A stretch of DNA of 64,000 nucleotides from Clostridium guangxiense (GTDB lineage: Bacteria; Bacillota; Clostridia; Clostridiales; Clostridiaceae), in contig NZ_JAJNKE010000024.1 of the NCBI RefSeq assembly GCF_021043395.1, positions 1 through 64,000 on the forward strand, in the 5' to 3' direction. Below, one piece after another: positions 1 to 8,463 of this stretch. Both the position numbers and the translations under genes were made by a program. The notes below the pieces were generated by a model that was not told where the DNA came from, searched no databases, and saw only the letters and a program-made list of their open reading frames with translations. Within the stretch, counting starts at the first letter, position 1. Each line of letters opens with the position of its first letter.

Positions 1-50
1 GTCTTTTAACAAACGAAGTGAGTTAAAACCCTTCACTATAGTGCTCAACA
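1..50. repeat. Partial copy of palindromic repeat family 2
   Basis: The window opens inside a copy of a repeat also seen at 3546-3884, 49852-49900 and 62080-62195. The shared words are AGTTAAAACCCTTCACT and the preceding GTCTTTTAAC. This copy is cut by the window edge, so its full palindrome cannot be judged. Confidence 0.5.
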
Positions 51-220
51 AATTCCAGTTTGTAAGGATAAATTTGGTATTGGTAATTTAAATATTTCAG
101 CTTGTTTATCTATATAGCGAAACTATCTCCAAGTTTTAAATTAATAAATATACTTTTGCCAGCATTTGACTTTTGTAAGGTCAGGGTACAATTCACAGTG
201 TACTGTGAACTAAATAAATA

Positions 221-1438
221 TTATTGTATAATCTTGGTACTTGCATTTTTTAGTTTGGAGGTAGCTTCATCTTTTTTATTCTTCCAAAAGAAGGCGAATA
301 ATAAAGTACATATTAATATAACGGCACTTGATAAATAAAATAACGAATTTAAACCAAACAAATCTGAAGCGACACTTAAAAATACACTTGCAAGGACCAT
401 TCCAACGCTATTAGCTGTTCCAAGGAAACCCATCGTGCTTCCCATTCCTACAGTTCGTCCAAGTATAGTAGATAATGCCGATGAAGCTGAAACGAAAGCA
501 GCTGAAACTACAGCGAGAAGAAGCATTAACGAGATCATTAGTGATAAATTGTTTATGTATGGAAATAAAATTAAAAGTAAAGATACTATAATGCCTGAAA
601 ATAAAACTAAATTGCATTTATTAAATTTATCGCTGAATTTTCCCATTGGAATTTGTGCAAACCCACCAACAACATTGTAGATAGAAATAAGAAATCCTGT
701 AAATACAAGACTTATACTTTTTTGTGGAGTGAACAATATAAAGAAAAAGCTAATTAGTGTAATTATAAAAGCTGAAGCAATATTGATACTGCTTAATGCT
801 AACAATCTGTGATTTGTAAGTAATTTGCTTGAGGAAATCTTTGTATTTGAATTACTGTCAATTGTAATACTATTTTTGTTCTCAGAATTTAGTGTTTTGC
901 TTTTGTGAAGTGCAATTACAATTAAAAGAGAAATTACTGATAGAGCAAGAGAAACTACAAAACAAGATTTTTTGCTGTAGGCAGAAGCAAGTATAGTTGC
1001 AGTTTGAGGTCCTATTCCACTTGCAATTAGATTTGCAGTATTGTAGATTCCCATGTAAAAGCCTTCTTTACCAAGAGGACTAATTTGACCTATATAAGCC
1101 ATAACCATTGGAAGCATCATTGCAGAAGCTAGTCCATGTGTAAAACGTGCAAAGATTAGAACTGGTATAGTAACCGCAAAACAATAAATAAGTGCTGTAA
1201 AAGGGTACATAATAATACTGTATTTAAGAACTGATAAAATCCCTTTTTTGTCTGACAGTTTCCCAATTGGCGTTCCTACAAATAATCTTACAATATAAAG
1301 AGCAGCAGAGATTAATCCAATGGATATTCCCGATGCGCCAAGAGATTTTGCATAAGGTGTAAGTATTGCACCTGTTATATAGGTTCCAAAAATAAGTAGA
1401 AAAACAGCTATTAGAAGTAAAATATTATCTTTTTTCAT
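221..1438 (-). CDS. MFS transporter, probable drug or metabolite exporter
   Basis: A 405-residue integral membrane protein with about 12 hydrophobic segments, the usual size for a Major Facilitator Superfamily carrier. The loop between segments 2 and 3 carries the MFS motif A version GKLSDKKG at residues 59-66, and a degenerate copy GKFSDKFNK lies at the matching place in the C-terminal half. It probably exports a small molecule by proton antiport across the cytoplasmic membrane. The substrate cannot be read from sequence. The ATG is preceded by AGGAGA at good distance. The gene stands alone, facing away from the downstream repeat-rich gap. A hairpin TTCACAG/CTGTGAA lies just beyond its stop. 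Confidence 0.85.
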   Translation of the reverse strand: MKKDNILLLIAVFLLIFGTYITGAILTPYAKSLGASGISIGLISAALYIVRLFVGTPIGKLSDKKGILSVLKYSIIMYPFTALIYCFAVTIPVLIFARFTHGLASAMMLPMVMAYIGQISPLGKEGFYMGIYNTANLIASGIGPQTATILASAYSKKSCFVVSLALSVISLLIVIALHKSKTLNSENKNSITIDSNSNTKISSSKLLTNHRLLALSSINIASAFIITLISFFFILFTPQKSISLVFTGFLISIYNVVGGFAQIPMGKFSDKFNKCNLVLFSGIIVSLLLILFPYINNLSLMISLMLLLAVVSAAFVSASSALSTILGRTVGMGSTMGFLGTANSVGMVLASVFLSVASDLFGLNSLFYLSSAVILICTLLFAFFWKNKKDEATSKLKNASTKIIQ

Positions 1439-1572
1439 TGGTACATCTCCTAAGTAAAAAAAATTATAAATATTATATCATTTAAGATCAAATACTGCAA
1501 TAATGGTAAGATATAAGCACATATATTGCTAAAAAAGTATTCCGATGAGTGAGCTTTGATTTTTAGAAAGTA

Positions 1573-1601
1573 TTGACTTAGTCCTTTATGCAGGGTTTAT
1601 A
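1573..1601 (+). promoter_or_regulatory. Sigma-A-like promoter before a gene remnant
   Basis: TTGACT and TTTATA are separated by 17 bases and are followed by a GAGGTG ribosome site at 1611-1616. The promoter points at a decayed HTH gene. Confidence 0.4.
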
Positions 1602-1621
1602 TTTAATCTGAGGTGATTTAA

Positions 1622-1799
1622 ATGAATAACTAAGGAAGTATGTGAAAGGTTAGATATATCTTCTAAAACTTTAAGAATAATAGAAAATTTTAAATCATAT
1701 ACTGAATTTTTAGGATGTACTTTTTATTATGAGCAGTTAAAAAATTTTACCTGGCTTATTGAAATAAAAATGCTAAGGAACAATACTTCGTCGCGTTAA
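1622..1799 (+). pseudogene. Frameshifted remnant of an HTH (MerR-like) regulator
   Basis: After a good ribosome site, the ATG at 1622 runs into TAA after two further codons. One frame over, from 1626, an open reading of 57 codons begins ITKEVCERLDISSKTLR. This resembles the first helix-turn-helix of MerR-type regulators (x-I-x-E-V-A-x-x-x-x-I-S-x-x-T-L-R). Adding a single base after the ATG would restore a start of the form M-K-I-T-K-E-V. The reading then ends at TAA 1797 inside a repeat hairpin, so the C-terminal part is also lost. This is best explained as a decayed, repeat-truncated regulator; a chance reading is possible. Confidence 0.45.
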
Positions 1800-1828
1800 A
1801 AAAATCCTCCGTGCCTACGGAATTTTGG
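1798..1828. repeat. TCCTCCG hairpin module
   Basis: Arms AAAATCC/GGAATTTT flank the loop TCCGTGCCTAC. The same loop (TCYGTNCCTAC) recurs at 6930-6958, 38130-38158 and 56459-56483 with different arms. Confidence 0.6.
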
Positions 1829-1902
1829 CGTGAATCTTTATAGAAGCAGTAAAATTTATAATGGATTATCTAAAAAATATTATTAGTTTATCCTTATAGA
1901 TT

Positions 1903-3048
1903 CTAATTTATATATTTTAAATATTTTACTGCAGAGTATCCTTCTACCCCATTTATGCTTATCTTGTACCAATATCCATCAGCTGATATTCCAGTTACTT
2001 TTGCATATTGCCCTTCGGTTAACACTCCAAGGATTGAAGTAGTTGAGGAAGGATTTGATCTGATGTTTAATTGATAAACATTATTTACGGTTACATACGT
2101 ATTATAGGGAACAGATGCTGTTAAACTACTATATATCCAACCTGTCTGTCCATTGTAAGTTACATTATACCAGCCAGAGTTTGAAGCTAAAAGTTTTAAA
2201 ATTGTGTTTTTAGGTATTGTTCCTATAATTGCAGCACTAGTAGAAGGATTTACCCTAAAGTTAGCAGCATAAACTACATTGGAAACTATACCATATAAAT
2301 CAGAAGTTGGCATAGGATCTGGGGTAGAGCTATCTTCAATTATGTTTACATATCTTCCAGGAATATATCCTAAATTAATTTCATTCATAGTTATAAAGTA
2401 TTTTTTTGTACCTTGTATTCCACCATAAGTTTGATCTGGTGTAGCTTCATAAGTAAAGGCACCTTGCACTCCATTTTGTGTTCCCCATTTGTCAAATATA
2501 ACAACATGATCACCTGGCTTGTCTAAAATATCCATGTGTTTTAGATTGCTTAAACTAATTTTAGTAAAATAACTGTTAAATAGTGTAGAAGTTGAAAGCT
2601 TATAATCCTTAATGTTAAAAACAGCTTGTACAAAACCCGAACAATCGATTCCAGCAGTTCCTTGAATATAACCATAAGGAGCAGAAGTGTTAACATTCCC
2701 AGCAAAAGCGCCATTATCTATTGCATTTAAAAAATTTGTCCATGGAGCTCCAGATGAAGAGGAATCCAAACTATCCAAGCCGCCCCAATTATATGGAATA
2801 CCTGTCATTGTTGCAGTAGTTACATTTTTAAATTGAGTAGGCTGTGTTACACTGTCTCCGTTAGTAGATGGTAGAATAGAGTTTTTGTTGATTGAGTATG
2901 TCCAATTAAGATTTATTATACTCAATGCTCTTTGCTCAGCAGCAGATCTAGTGAGTGAAGTCTGAGTTGCTGCAAACGTTTTTTGTAGAGGTGCAAAAAC
3001 AAAAACGGAGGAGATTATAGTTGCAATAATTGTATTTAGTTTTTTCAT
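1903..3048 (-). CDS. Secreted NlpC/P60-like cell-wall hydrolase with two SH3 domains
   Basis: A 381-residue exported protein. Residues 1-27 form a signal peptide (Lys-rich start, hydrophobic core, AA at the probable cleavage site). Residues 85-235 look like an NlpC/P60-type cysteine peptidase: DCSGF at 135-139 supplies the likely nucleophile Cys136, and PGDHVVIF supplies the likely His181. Two bacterial SH3 domains follow, at about 255-310 and 318-378, each with the RxNPSxxxxIxG pattern that binds peptidoglycan. It probably cuts stem peptides of the wall. AAGGAG lies properly before the ATG. The core is divergent from typical P60, so the exact bond cut is uncertain. Confidence 0.75.
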   Translation of the reverse strand: MKKLNTIIATIISSVFVFAPLQKTFAATQTSLTRSAAEQRALSIINLNWTYSINKNSILPSTNGDSVTQPTQFKNVTTATMTGIPYNWGGLDSLDSSSSGAPWTNFLNAIDNGAFAGNVNTSAPYGYIQGTAGIDCSGFVQAVFNIKDYKLSTSTLFNSYFTKISLSNLKHMDILDKPGDHVVIFDKWGTQNGVQGAFTYEATPDQTYGGIQGTKKYFITMNEINLGYIPGRYVNIIEDSSTPDPMPTSDLYGIVSNVVYAANFRVNPSTSAAIIGTIPKNTILKLLASNSGWYNVTYNGQTGWIYSSLTASVPYNTYVTVNNVYQLNIRSNPSSTTSILGVLTEGQYAKVTGISADGYWYKISINGVEGYSAVKYLKYIN

Positions 3049-3198
3049 ATAATGTTCTCCTTTGATTTTTAAAATATTGAGATGATAAATAAAATTATAC
3101 TAGGAGAAAAAGGATAGTCGCAATATATGGTTAAAGGATAGTATGTAAAATTAAGGATTTATATGAAATAAAATGTACCCATACATTTTACATAATTT

Positions 3199-3510
3199 GA
3201 TTTATTTTCAGCAACTCCAATATGGGCACCTTTTACATTTCTTATAAAGGGCGGTATGGCATACGTTGTAGGATTAGTGGCATATAGAGGTGAATATAAT
3301 GGAGATAGTATTCTAAACAATATATTTGCATTTGTGCTTGGAGGCATTTTTAATATAGTGGGATATTATTTGGCTGATGTGCTGTTTTATGGAAGCCTTA
3401 TTATTGCATTTCAACATGTTCCAAGTTCATTAATTACAACCATTATAGGAATAGTTGCAGCGGTTCCAGTAGGAAAAATTTTAAAGACAGCAATTGGCAG
3501 TAGAATTTAA
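3199..3510 (+). pseudogene. C-terminal fragment of an ECF transporter S-component
   Basis: The reading from 3199 gives D-L-F-S-x-T-P-I-W-A-P-F-T-F-L-I-K-G-G-M-A-Y-V-V-G followed by three hydrophobic segments. This is the second half of a vitamin-uptake ECF S-component (RibU/BioY-like, normally about 170-200 residues). The upstream frame stays open for a while but no longer looks like the family and has no ribosome site or proper start. The ATG at 3256 lies inside the conserved domain. I infer that the first half has been lost, so the fragment is unlikely to work in transport. Confidence 0.5.
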
Positions 3511-3545
3511 TTAGGTGGTAGCAGTATTTTTACACATAAATAAAT

Positions 3546-3884
3546 ATTGCAAAGTAATAACTAATTTTTTTCGTCTAAAAAGAAGGCGAAAAAGCTAAGG
3601 GTGAAGGGTTTTAACTTGCTCTGCTCGCTAAAAGGTGAACTTTTTTACCTTCAGTAAAAAGTTAATGATGATTTTCTTCCGTTTTACTACAGAAAATCTT
3701 TAATTTATTTATTTTTCCGTAGCGAAGAGGAGGAAAAATCACCTTAACTTTTGGTTTTAGACGAAAAGTTCATCTTTGACGTGCAAAGCATCGTCAAACC
3801 CTTCACTTTTCACATAAGTGAAAAAGTTAGTCTTTTAACGAGCAAAGGCAAGTTAAAACCCTTAACTCGAATTAGTTCGCAATA
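3546..3884. repeat. Large nested palindrome, repeat family 2
   Basis: This 340-bp intergenic element fills the gap between neighbouring genes. Outer arms are ATTGC...AACTAATT at 3546-3567 against AATTAGTTCGCAAT at 3870-3883. Inner exact arms are AAGGGTTTTAACTTGC (3604-3619) against its complement at 3848-3863, and TCGTCTAAAA (3571-3580) against TTTTAGACGA (3755-3764). Smaller hairpins sit inside, including two related to the TCCTCCG module. No coding potential was seen. Confidence 0.6.
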
Positions 3885-3908
3885 TTTTTAAGTTATGAAA
3901 ATTAAGCC

Positions 3909-4337
3909 TTACCTACAGGTAAATGATTCAATTCTTCTTAAATCAAGTCCAAAATAAACCCATCTTCTACGCATCCATCTATAGCCAGCGATTGATCTTC
4001 GACCTACATAAGTAATATATGCCCAGTAAGCTCTTCCATTAGTTTCCCAGATATAAGTATATTTATATCTGCATATTCTTATAGCTCCAGGATCAACTGC
4101 TTTTAAGCTAGGACCCGAAGGTGCTTGCATACTTTTATTAGGAGTATAGGTTGGAGGAGGTCCAGGTGGCATATTAGGCTGCCTAGTTTCATCATCATTT
4201 TCTTGCCTCATACCAGAATAAAAAGGGCAGTTAGCTAAAACAGGGCAAACAAAAGGAGCCTTTTCATTGCATTCACATTCATCATTTTCGAATCTCATAG
4301 GATCGAAGTTATCATTGTCATTGTAGTTATAATACAT
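3909..4337 (-). CDS. Hypothetical protein with aromatic C-terminal domain
   Basis: 142 residues, no signal peptide. The first 40 residues are acidic and Asn/Asp-rich with five cysteines (Cys21, 23, 31 and 37 among them). Residues 50-80 are Pro-rich. Residues 85-142 form a compact basic, Tyr/Trp-rich domain (YKYTYIWETNGRAYWAY, then GYRWMRRRWVYFGLDLRRIESF). I have seen similar C-terminal domains in clostridial proteins of unknown role, some with long low-complexity N-termini, which would suit a surface or spore-associated protein. AAGGAG precedes the ATG. It is a single gene next to a large palindrome. Confidence 0.6.
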   Translation of the reverse strand: MYYNYNDNDNFDPMRFENDECECNEKAPFVCPVLANCPFYSGMRQENDDETRQPNMPPGPPPTYTPNKSMQAPSGPSLKAVDPGAIRICRYKYTYIWETNGRAYWAYITYVGRRSIAGYRWMRRRWVYFGLDLRRIESFTCR

Positions 4338-4525
4338 TATTTTCTCCTTGCAAATTATTTATGGATAAATTTCATCCCCACCATAATAAATTATGTAAAA
4401 AATCAATTAGATGTTACTAAATACATAGTGAAACAAAAAAATTATGGTAAATTTATGTGTAGTTTTATCATAACCAAGTTTTCTGTTATAATTAATTTAA
4501 ACATTGAATTTTGTGAGGTGATATT

Positions 4526-5293
4526 ATGATATTTGATAGCCATGTCCACACTGAGTTTTCTACGGATTCACAACTTAAAATTGAAAGTGCATTAGAAGCT
4601 GCTAAAAAACTAAAACTAGGAATTATTTCTACAGATCATATTGATTTAAATTATCCTGAAAAAGGTAAGTTTATTTTTGACATAGATAATTATTTTAATA
4701 AATATTATAAATATAGGGGTGATAATTATCTAATTGGAGTTGAAATTGGAATGACAGAGGAGTATAGTGATGAAAATAGGAAAATAAATGAAAACTATGA
4801 TTTTGATTATGTTATAGGATCTATACACTTTGTTGATGGAATTGATATTTATGAAAAAATATATTATAAGGGTAAGGAAAAAAGCAGCACATATAGAAGA
4901 TATTTTCAAGCTATGATAAATTGCATTAAAACACATGAATATGTAGATTCACTGGCACATATAGATTATATTTGCAGATACGCAACATATGAAGATAGTG
5001 AAATATATTATAATGAATATGCGGAGTTAATCGATGAGGTTTTGAAATTTATCATAGATAAAGGAATTGCTCTTGAGATAAATTCCAGAAGGCTTGATAA
5101 AGCTTATATAATTAAAAACTTAATACCAATTTATAAAAGATATAGAGAGATGGGTGGAAATTTTGTTACAATAGGCTCAGATGCTCATTATGATAAAAAT
5201 ATAGGAATGAATATTAAAGAGGCCTTTTCAATAGCAGAGGAATGTAACTTAAGGACAGTGTACTATAAAAATAGAAAACCTGAATATATGTAA
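4526..5293 (+). CDS. PHP-domain phosphoesterase, histidinol-phosphatase (HisJ/HisK) like
   Basis: 255 residues forming one PHP metal-binding barrel. Metal ligands are visible as DSHVH (His6, His8), TDH (Asp37-His38), VEIG (Glu73), GSIH (His101), LAHIDY and the terminal GSDAH. Members hydrolyse phosphate monoesters such as L-histidinol phosphate using two or three divalent metals. No other his genes are nearby, so the substrate may differ. GAGGTG gives the ribosome site. The next gene starts 63 bases downstream on the same strand, so co-transcription is possible. Confidence 0.8.
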   Translation: MIFDSHVHTEFSTDSQLKIESALEAAKKLKLGIISTDHIDLNYPEKGKFIFDIDNYFNKYYKYRGDNYLIGVEIGMTEEYSDENRKINENYDFDYVIGSIHFVDGIDIYEKIYYKGKEKSSTYRRYFQAMINCIKTHEYVDSLAHIDYICRYATYEDSEIYYNEYAELIDEVLKFIIDKGIALEINSRRLDKAYIIKNLIPIYKRYREMGGNFVTIGSDAHYDKNIGMNIKEAFSIAEECNLRTVYYKNRKPEYM

Positions 5294-5356
5294 GAAGTCT
5301 TGAGTTTATTATTTTAATAGTTACATTTTGATTAGCCAAGATGGTGGCGATATAAA

Positions 5357-6352
5357 ATGAAAGTAAAAAAATATATAAGAAGAATAATTTTGATATTAAT
5401 GCTTTTAGTATTTATTACGATTAGCTGTATAGGCATTTATATTGGGAGTATGGTTTATAACCAGGTATGTGAAATAAAATTTAATAAAAGCAATAGTGTT
5501 TCATATAATAATTTTAAATCTACTTTTGATTATGAAAGATTTAATTTACTTGATAAAAGTGATGTGACTATACAGTCTAATTTTGGTTATAAGCTTTCTG
5601 GAACTTATATAAGAAATTTTGTAAGAACCAAAAACACTATTATAATTGTACATGGTATAACAGGAAGCAGATGGGAATCAATGAAGTATGCAGACATGTA
5701 CATAGACTTAGGGTATAATGTGCTTATTTATGATTCCAGATATCATGGTACTAGTGGTGGAAATAATATTTCCCTTGGATATTTTGAAAAGTACGACTTG
5801 GATAATTGTGTAAGGTGGGTTAGAAAGCAAAATCCAAATGGAATAATAGGAATTCACGGAGAATCTATGGGAGCAGCTACAGCACTTCTGCATTCTAATA
5901 TGAATATAAAAGAAAAATATGTATCTTTTTATATAGTGGATTGTCCTTTTTCTGATTTGCCAGAGTTGTTTAGTGATAAACTTACAGAGGAAATGAAAAA
6001 TCATGGTAAAATAATAGCAAATGCCATAGTATTTTATTCTAGCGTTTATGCTTGGTATAAGGCTGGATTTTCATTGTACTCAATATCGCCGAAGAAAGCA
6101 TTAGATGGAGTTGAAGTGCCTATAATGTTTATTCATGGTGCAGATGATGATTTTATTCCACCATACATGTCTTTGGAGCTGTATATAGAGAAAAAGGGTC
6201 CAAAATATTTATATATTGCTCCTAATGCAGGGCATGCCCAATCTTATTTAAAGAATAAGGATGAGTATAAGGCAAAGGTAAGAGAATTTCTTATGAGAAA
6301 TAAGATAATAGATGATAAAACTGATGAAAGTAAGCCAGTAGAAATGTATTAA
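5357..6352 (+). CDS. Membrane-anchored alpha/beta hydrolase
   Basis: 331 residues. Residues 9-33 form one transmembrane helix, leaving the catalytic domain probably outside the membrane. The serine-hydrolase triad is visible: GESMG at 168-172 (Ser170), GADDDFI (Asp264 or 265) and NAGHAQ (His293). The oxyanion-type motif VHGITGSR lies at 98-105. This matches the BAAT/YqkD-like branch of lipid-ester or peptide hydrolases. The substrate is unknown. It is followed after 11 bases by another gene with its own GAGG site, so the two form an operon. Confidence 0.8.
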   Translation: MKVKKYIRRIILILMLLVFITISCIGIYIGSMVYNQVCEIKFNKSNSVSYNNFKSTFDYERFNLLDKSDVTIQSNFGYKLSGTYIRNFVRTKNTIIIVHGITGSRWESMKYADMYIDLGYNVLIYDSRYHGTSGGNNISLGYFEKYDLDNCVRWVRKQNPNGIIGIHGESMGAATALLHSNMNIKEKYVSFYIVDCPFSDLPELFSDKLTEEMKNHGKIIANAIVFYSSVYAWYKAGFSLYSISPKKALDGVEVPIMFIHGADDDFIPPYMSLELYIEKKGPKYLYIAPNAGHAQSYLKNKDEYKAKVREFLMRNKIIDDKTDESKPVEMY

Positions 6353-6363
6353 AGAGGTTAAGA

Positions 6364-6840
6364 ATGGATAGCGAGGAAAAAGTCTTTTTTAAAAGTTTGT
6401 GTAAATTATGTATTTCTAATTATCAGATACTAAATAGTGCTAACCTTGTAAGTGCGCTTATTAGTCAAATTTCAAGGGTAAGAGGTATTGATGTACCTGT
6501 TATAGAAGGAATTTTATATGTTGAAATTAAAAATCATAAAAGAAATTATGCACATTGTTTTAATATGTATAAGGGGCAAGTTATAGATGCAACTATATAT
6601 AGTCATGCGCTTCTTAATAAAAATTTCGAGGGACTTTTTCCATTGTATGTTGTGGGCAATGAACCAGGGCATATAGAATATTCGGTAATATCAGAGGTTT
6701 ATTTAGATTCACAATTTAAGTTTAAAGAAGATTTTCTTAATGATGTTATATGTAAAGTAAATAATTACAAACATACTGAGATTAAAAGGTTTGATGAAGT
6801 TGAAGATAATAGAAAAAAGAATCTTTTCTATTATAAATAA
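6364..6840 (+). CDS. Hypothetical protein, operon partner of the hydrolase
   Basis: 158 residues, soluble, no signal peptide or membrane span. I do not recognise the family. The middle (R-N-Y-A-H-C-F-N-M-Y-K-G-Q-V-I-D-A-T, about residues 60-77) has the His...Asp look of transglutaminase-like or papain-like folds, where a short H-x-x-N strand precedes V-I-D-x-T. No matching nucleophilic cysteine is certain, although Cys14 and Cys17 lie near the N-terminus. AGAGG precedes the ATG by a suitable distance. It starts 11 bases after the alpha/beta hydrolase gene. Confidence 0.6.
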   Translation: MDSEEKVFFKSLCKLCISNYQILNSANLVSALISQISRVRGIDVPVIEGILYVEIKNHKRNYAHCFNMYKGQVIDATIYSHALLNKNFEGLFPLYVVGNEPGHIEYSVISEVYLDSQFKFKEDFLNDVICKVNNYKHTEIKRFDEVEDNRKKNLFYYK

Positions 6841-6843
6841 AAT

Positions 6844-6911
6844 GCGAAGTAACAGTATCTTGAGATGTTAAATGAAAACTATAAATCATCTCTTCAACAC
6901 TGTTACTTCGC
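6844..6911. repeat. Short copy of palindromic repeat family 1
   Basis: Perfect outer arms GCGAAGTAACAGT (6844-6856) and ACTGTTACTTCGC (6899-6911) enclose a smaller TGAGATG/CATCTC stem. The apical part found in longer copies is missing. It may act as a transcription stop for the upstream gene. Confidence 0.65.
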
Positions 6912-6929
6912 TCCAACAGTGGTGCAAGG

Positions 6930-6958
6930 AAAAAATTCCTCCGTTCCTACGGAATTTT
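6930..6958. repeat. TCCTCCG hairpin module
   Basis: AAAATTCC/GGAATTTT arms flank TCCGTTCCTAC. It sits 19 bases after a family 1 palindrome, as also happens at 38130. Confidence 0.6.
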
Positions 6959-7071
6959 AGATGTAAACTTGTGCAGCCTATTATATATAAGTTATTATAA
7001 TGTATTTTATAAAATTAATATTGTATATATAATGTATTAAATATATAAATAAATTAAATGGAGGCTTACAT

Positions 7072-8463
7072 ATGGAAATAAATAAACATGTAGATTTATT
7101 AAAGGATGAATTAGTAAAATCAACTCAAAAAGTTTTGCAAATCAAGAGTGTTCAAGAAACAGCAAAACCTGGAATGCCTTATGGTGAAGGACCAGCAAAA
7201 GCCTTAGCATGTGCACTTGAAATAGCAAAATCTTTAGGATTTAAAACAGTAAATGTTGATAATCAAGTTGGATATGCAGAATATGGTGATGGAGAAGAGT
7301 ACATTGGAGTGCTTGGACATTTAGACGTAGTACCAGAAAATGATGGATGGAAGTATCCTCCATATGCAGCAGAAATACATGATGATAAGATATTTGCTAG
7401 AGGTGCTACTGACGATAAGGGACCTATAATGGCATGTTTATATGGATTAAAAGCAATTGTAGATTCTGGACTTACATTGTCGAAAAAGGTAAGAATAATA
7501 TTTGGAACAAATGAAGAAACTGGCAGTAATGAGATTGCATACTATCTAAAAAAAGAAAAGCCGCCTGTGGCTGGTTTTACTCCTGATGCAGAATATCCAA
7601 TTATAAATGGAGAAAAGGGTGTATTGGTTTTTGACTTATTAAAAGAGTTTGAGGAAAAATCATATGGTGACACAACTATAGCCTATGTTAAAGGAGGAAA
7701 CGCTCATAATATAGTTCCGAATTATTGTGAAGCAGGGCTTAAAACTTCACTTAAAAGCAATGTAATTGATAAGTGTGAGGATTTCTCAAATAGAACAGGA
7801 TATGATATTAAAGCAGAAGAACAGGGTGATCTAGTTATAATAAAATCCTATGGTGTTGCAGCTCATGGAAGCTTGCCTCATATGGGTAAAAACGCTATTA
7901 TGCAGCTTTTAGCTTTTATAGGAGAGTTAAATCTTGAACAGTGTGATGCAGTAGATTACATAGATTTCTTAAATAGGCATGTTGGTATGGAAACTGATGG
8001 AGAGTCATTTGGTGTAGGGCTAGAAGATGAGGTTTCTAAAAAACTTTCCTTTAATCTTGGAATGATAAATTTAGATGTAAATAAGGCCAGTGTAACTATT
8101 GATATAAGATACCCTGTAACATGTAAGTTTGAAGAAGTAATAACTCCTATAAATGAGAGAATTGAAGCTGCAGGTATTAAGTTAGAAAATATGACTAATG
8201 CAAATCCTCTTTATTTTCCTGAAGATCATTTCCTTGTGAAAAATCTTCAGAAGGTTTATAAGGAGCAAACTGGAAAAGAACCTAAGCTTCTTGCAATAGG
8301 CGGAGGAACATATGCAAAGGAAATGCCAAATATAGTAGCCTTTGGACCTATATTTGAAGGAGAACCAGATGTTGATCATAAGGTGGATGAATATATAAAA
8401 GTAGAGCATCTCATTTTAAATGCTAAAATTTATGCTCATACTATCTATGAACTAGCAAAATAA
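7072..8463 (+). CDS. pepV: Xaa-His dipeptidase PepV (M20 family)
   Basis: 463 residues, the normal length for PepV. This is a cytoplasmic zinc dipeptidase that splits a broad range of dipeptides, including beta-Ala-His. Metal and catalytic residues are readable: GHLDVVP (His83, Asp85), GATDDKG (Asp115 bridging), NEET (catalytic Glu148, metal Glu149), PDAEYP (Asp near 177), and DHKVDEY near the C-terminus (last His). A lid domain interrupts the catalytic domain. GGAGG lies before the ATG. It is monocistronic, ended by a large palindrome. Confidence 0.9.
   Translation: MEINKHVDLLKDELVKSTQKVLQIKSVQETAKPGMPYGEGPAKALACALEIAKSLGFKTVNVDNQVGYAEYGDGEEYIGVLGHLDVVPENDGWKYPPYAAEIHDDKIFARGATDDKGPIMACLYGLKAIVDSGLTLSKKVRIIFGTNEETGSNEIAYYLKKEKPPVAGFTPDAEYPIINGEKGVLVFDLLKEFEEKSYGDTTIAYVKGGNAHNIVPNYCEAGLKTSLKSNVIDKCEDFSNRTGYDIKAEEQGDLVIIKSYGVAAHGSLPHMGKNAIMQLLAFIGELNLEQCDAVDYIDFLNRHVGMETDGESFGVGLEDEVSKKLSFNLGMINLDVNKASVTIDIRYPVTCKFEEVITPINERIEAAGIKLENMTNANPLYFPEDHFLVKNLQKVYKEQTGKEPKLLAIGGGTYAKEMPNIVAFGPIFEGEPDVDHKVDEYIKVEHLILNAKIYAHTIYELAK

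Noticed and set aside
102-338. Plus-strand reading of 78 codons near the window start
   Set aside because: It runs from a repeat into the 3' end of the MFS gene, has no ribosome site and no protein-like composition.
3159-3347. Minus-strand 62-codon reading opposite the ECF fragment
   Set aside because: No ribosome site; composition is that of an antisense shadow of the plus-strand fragment.
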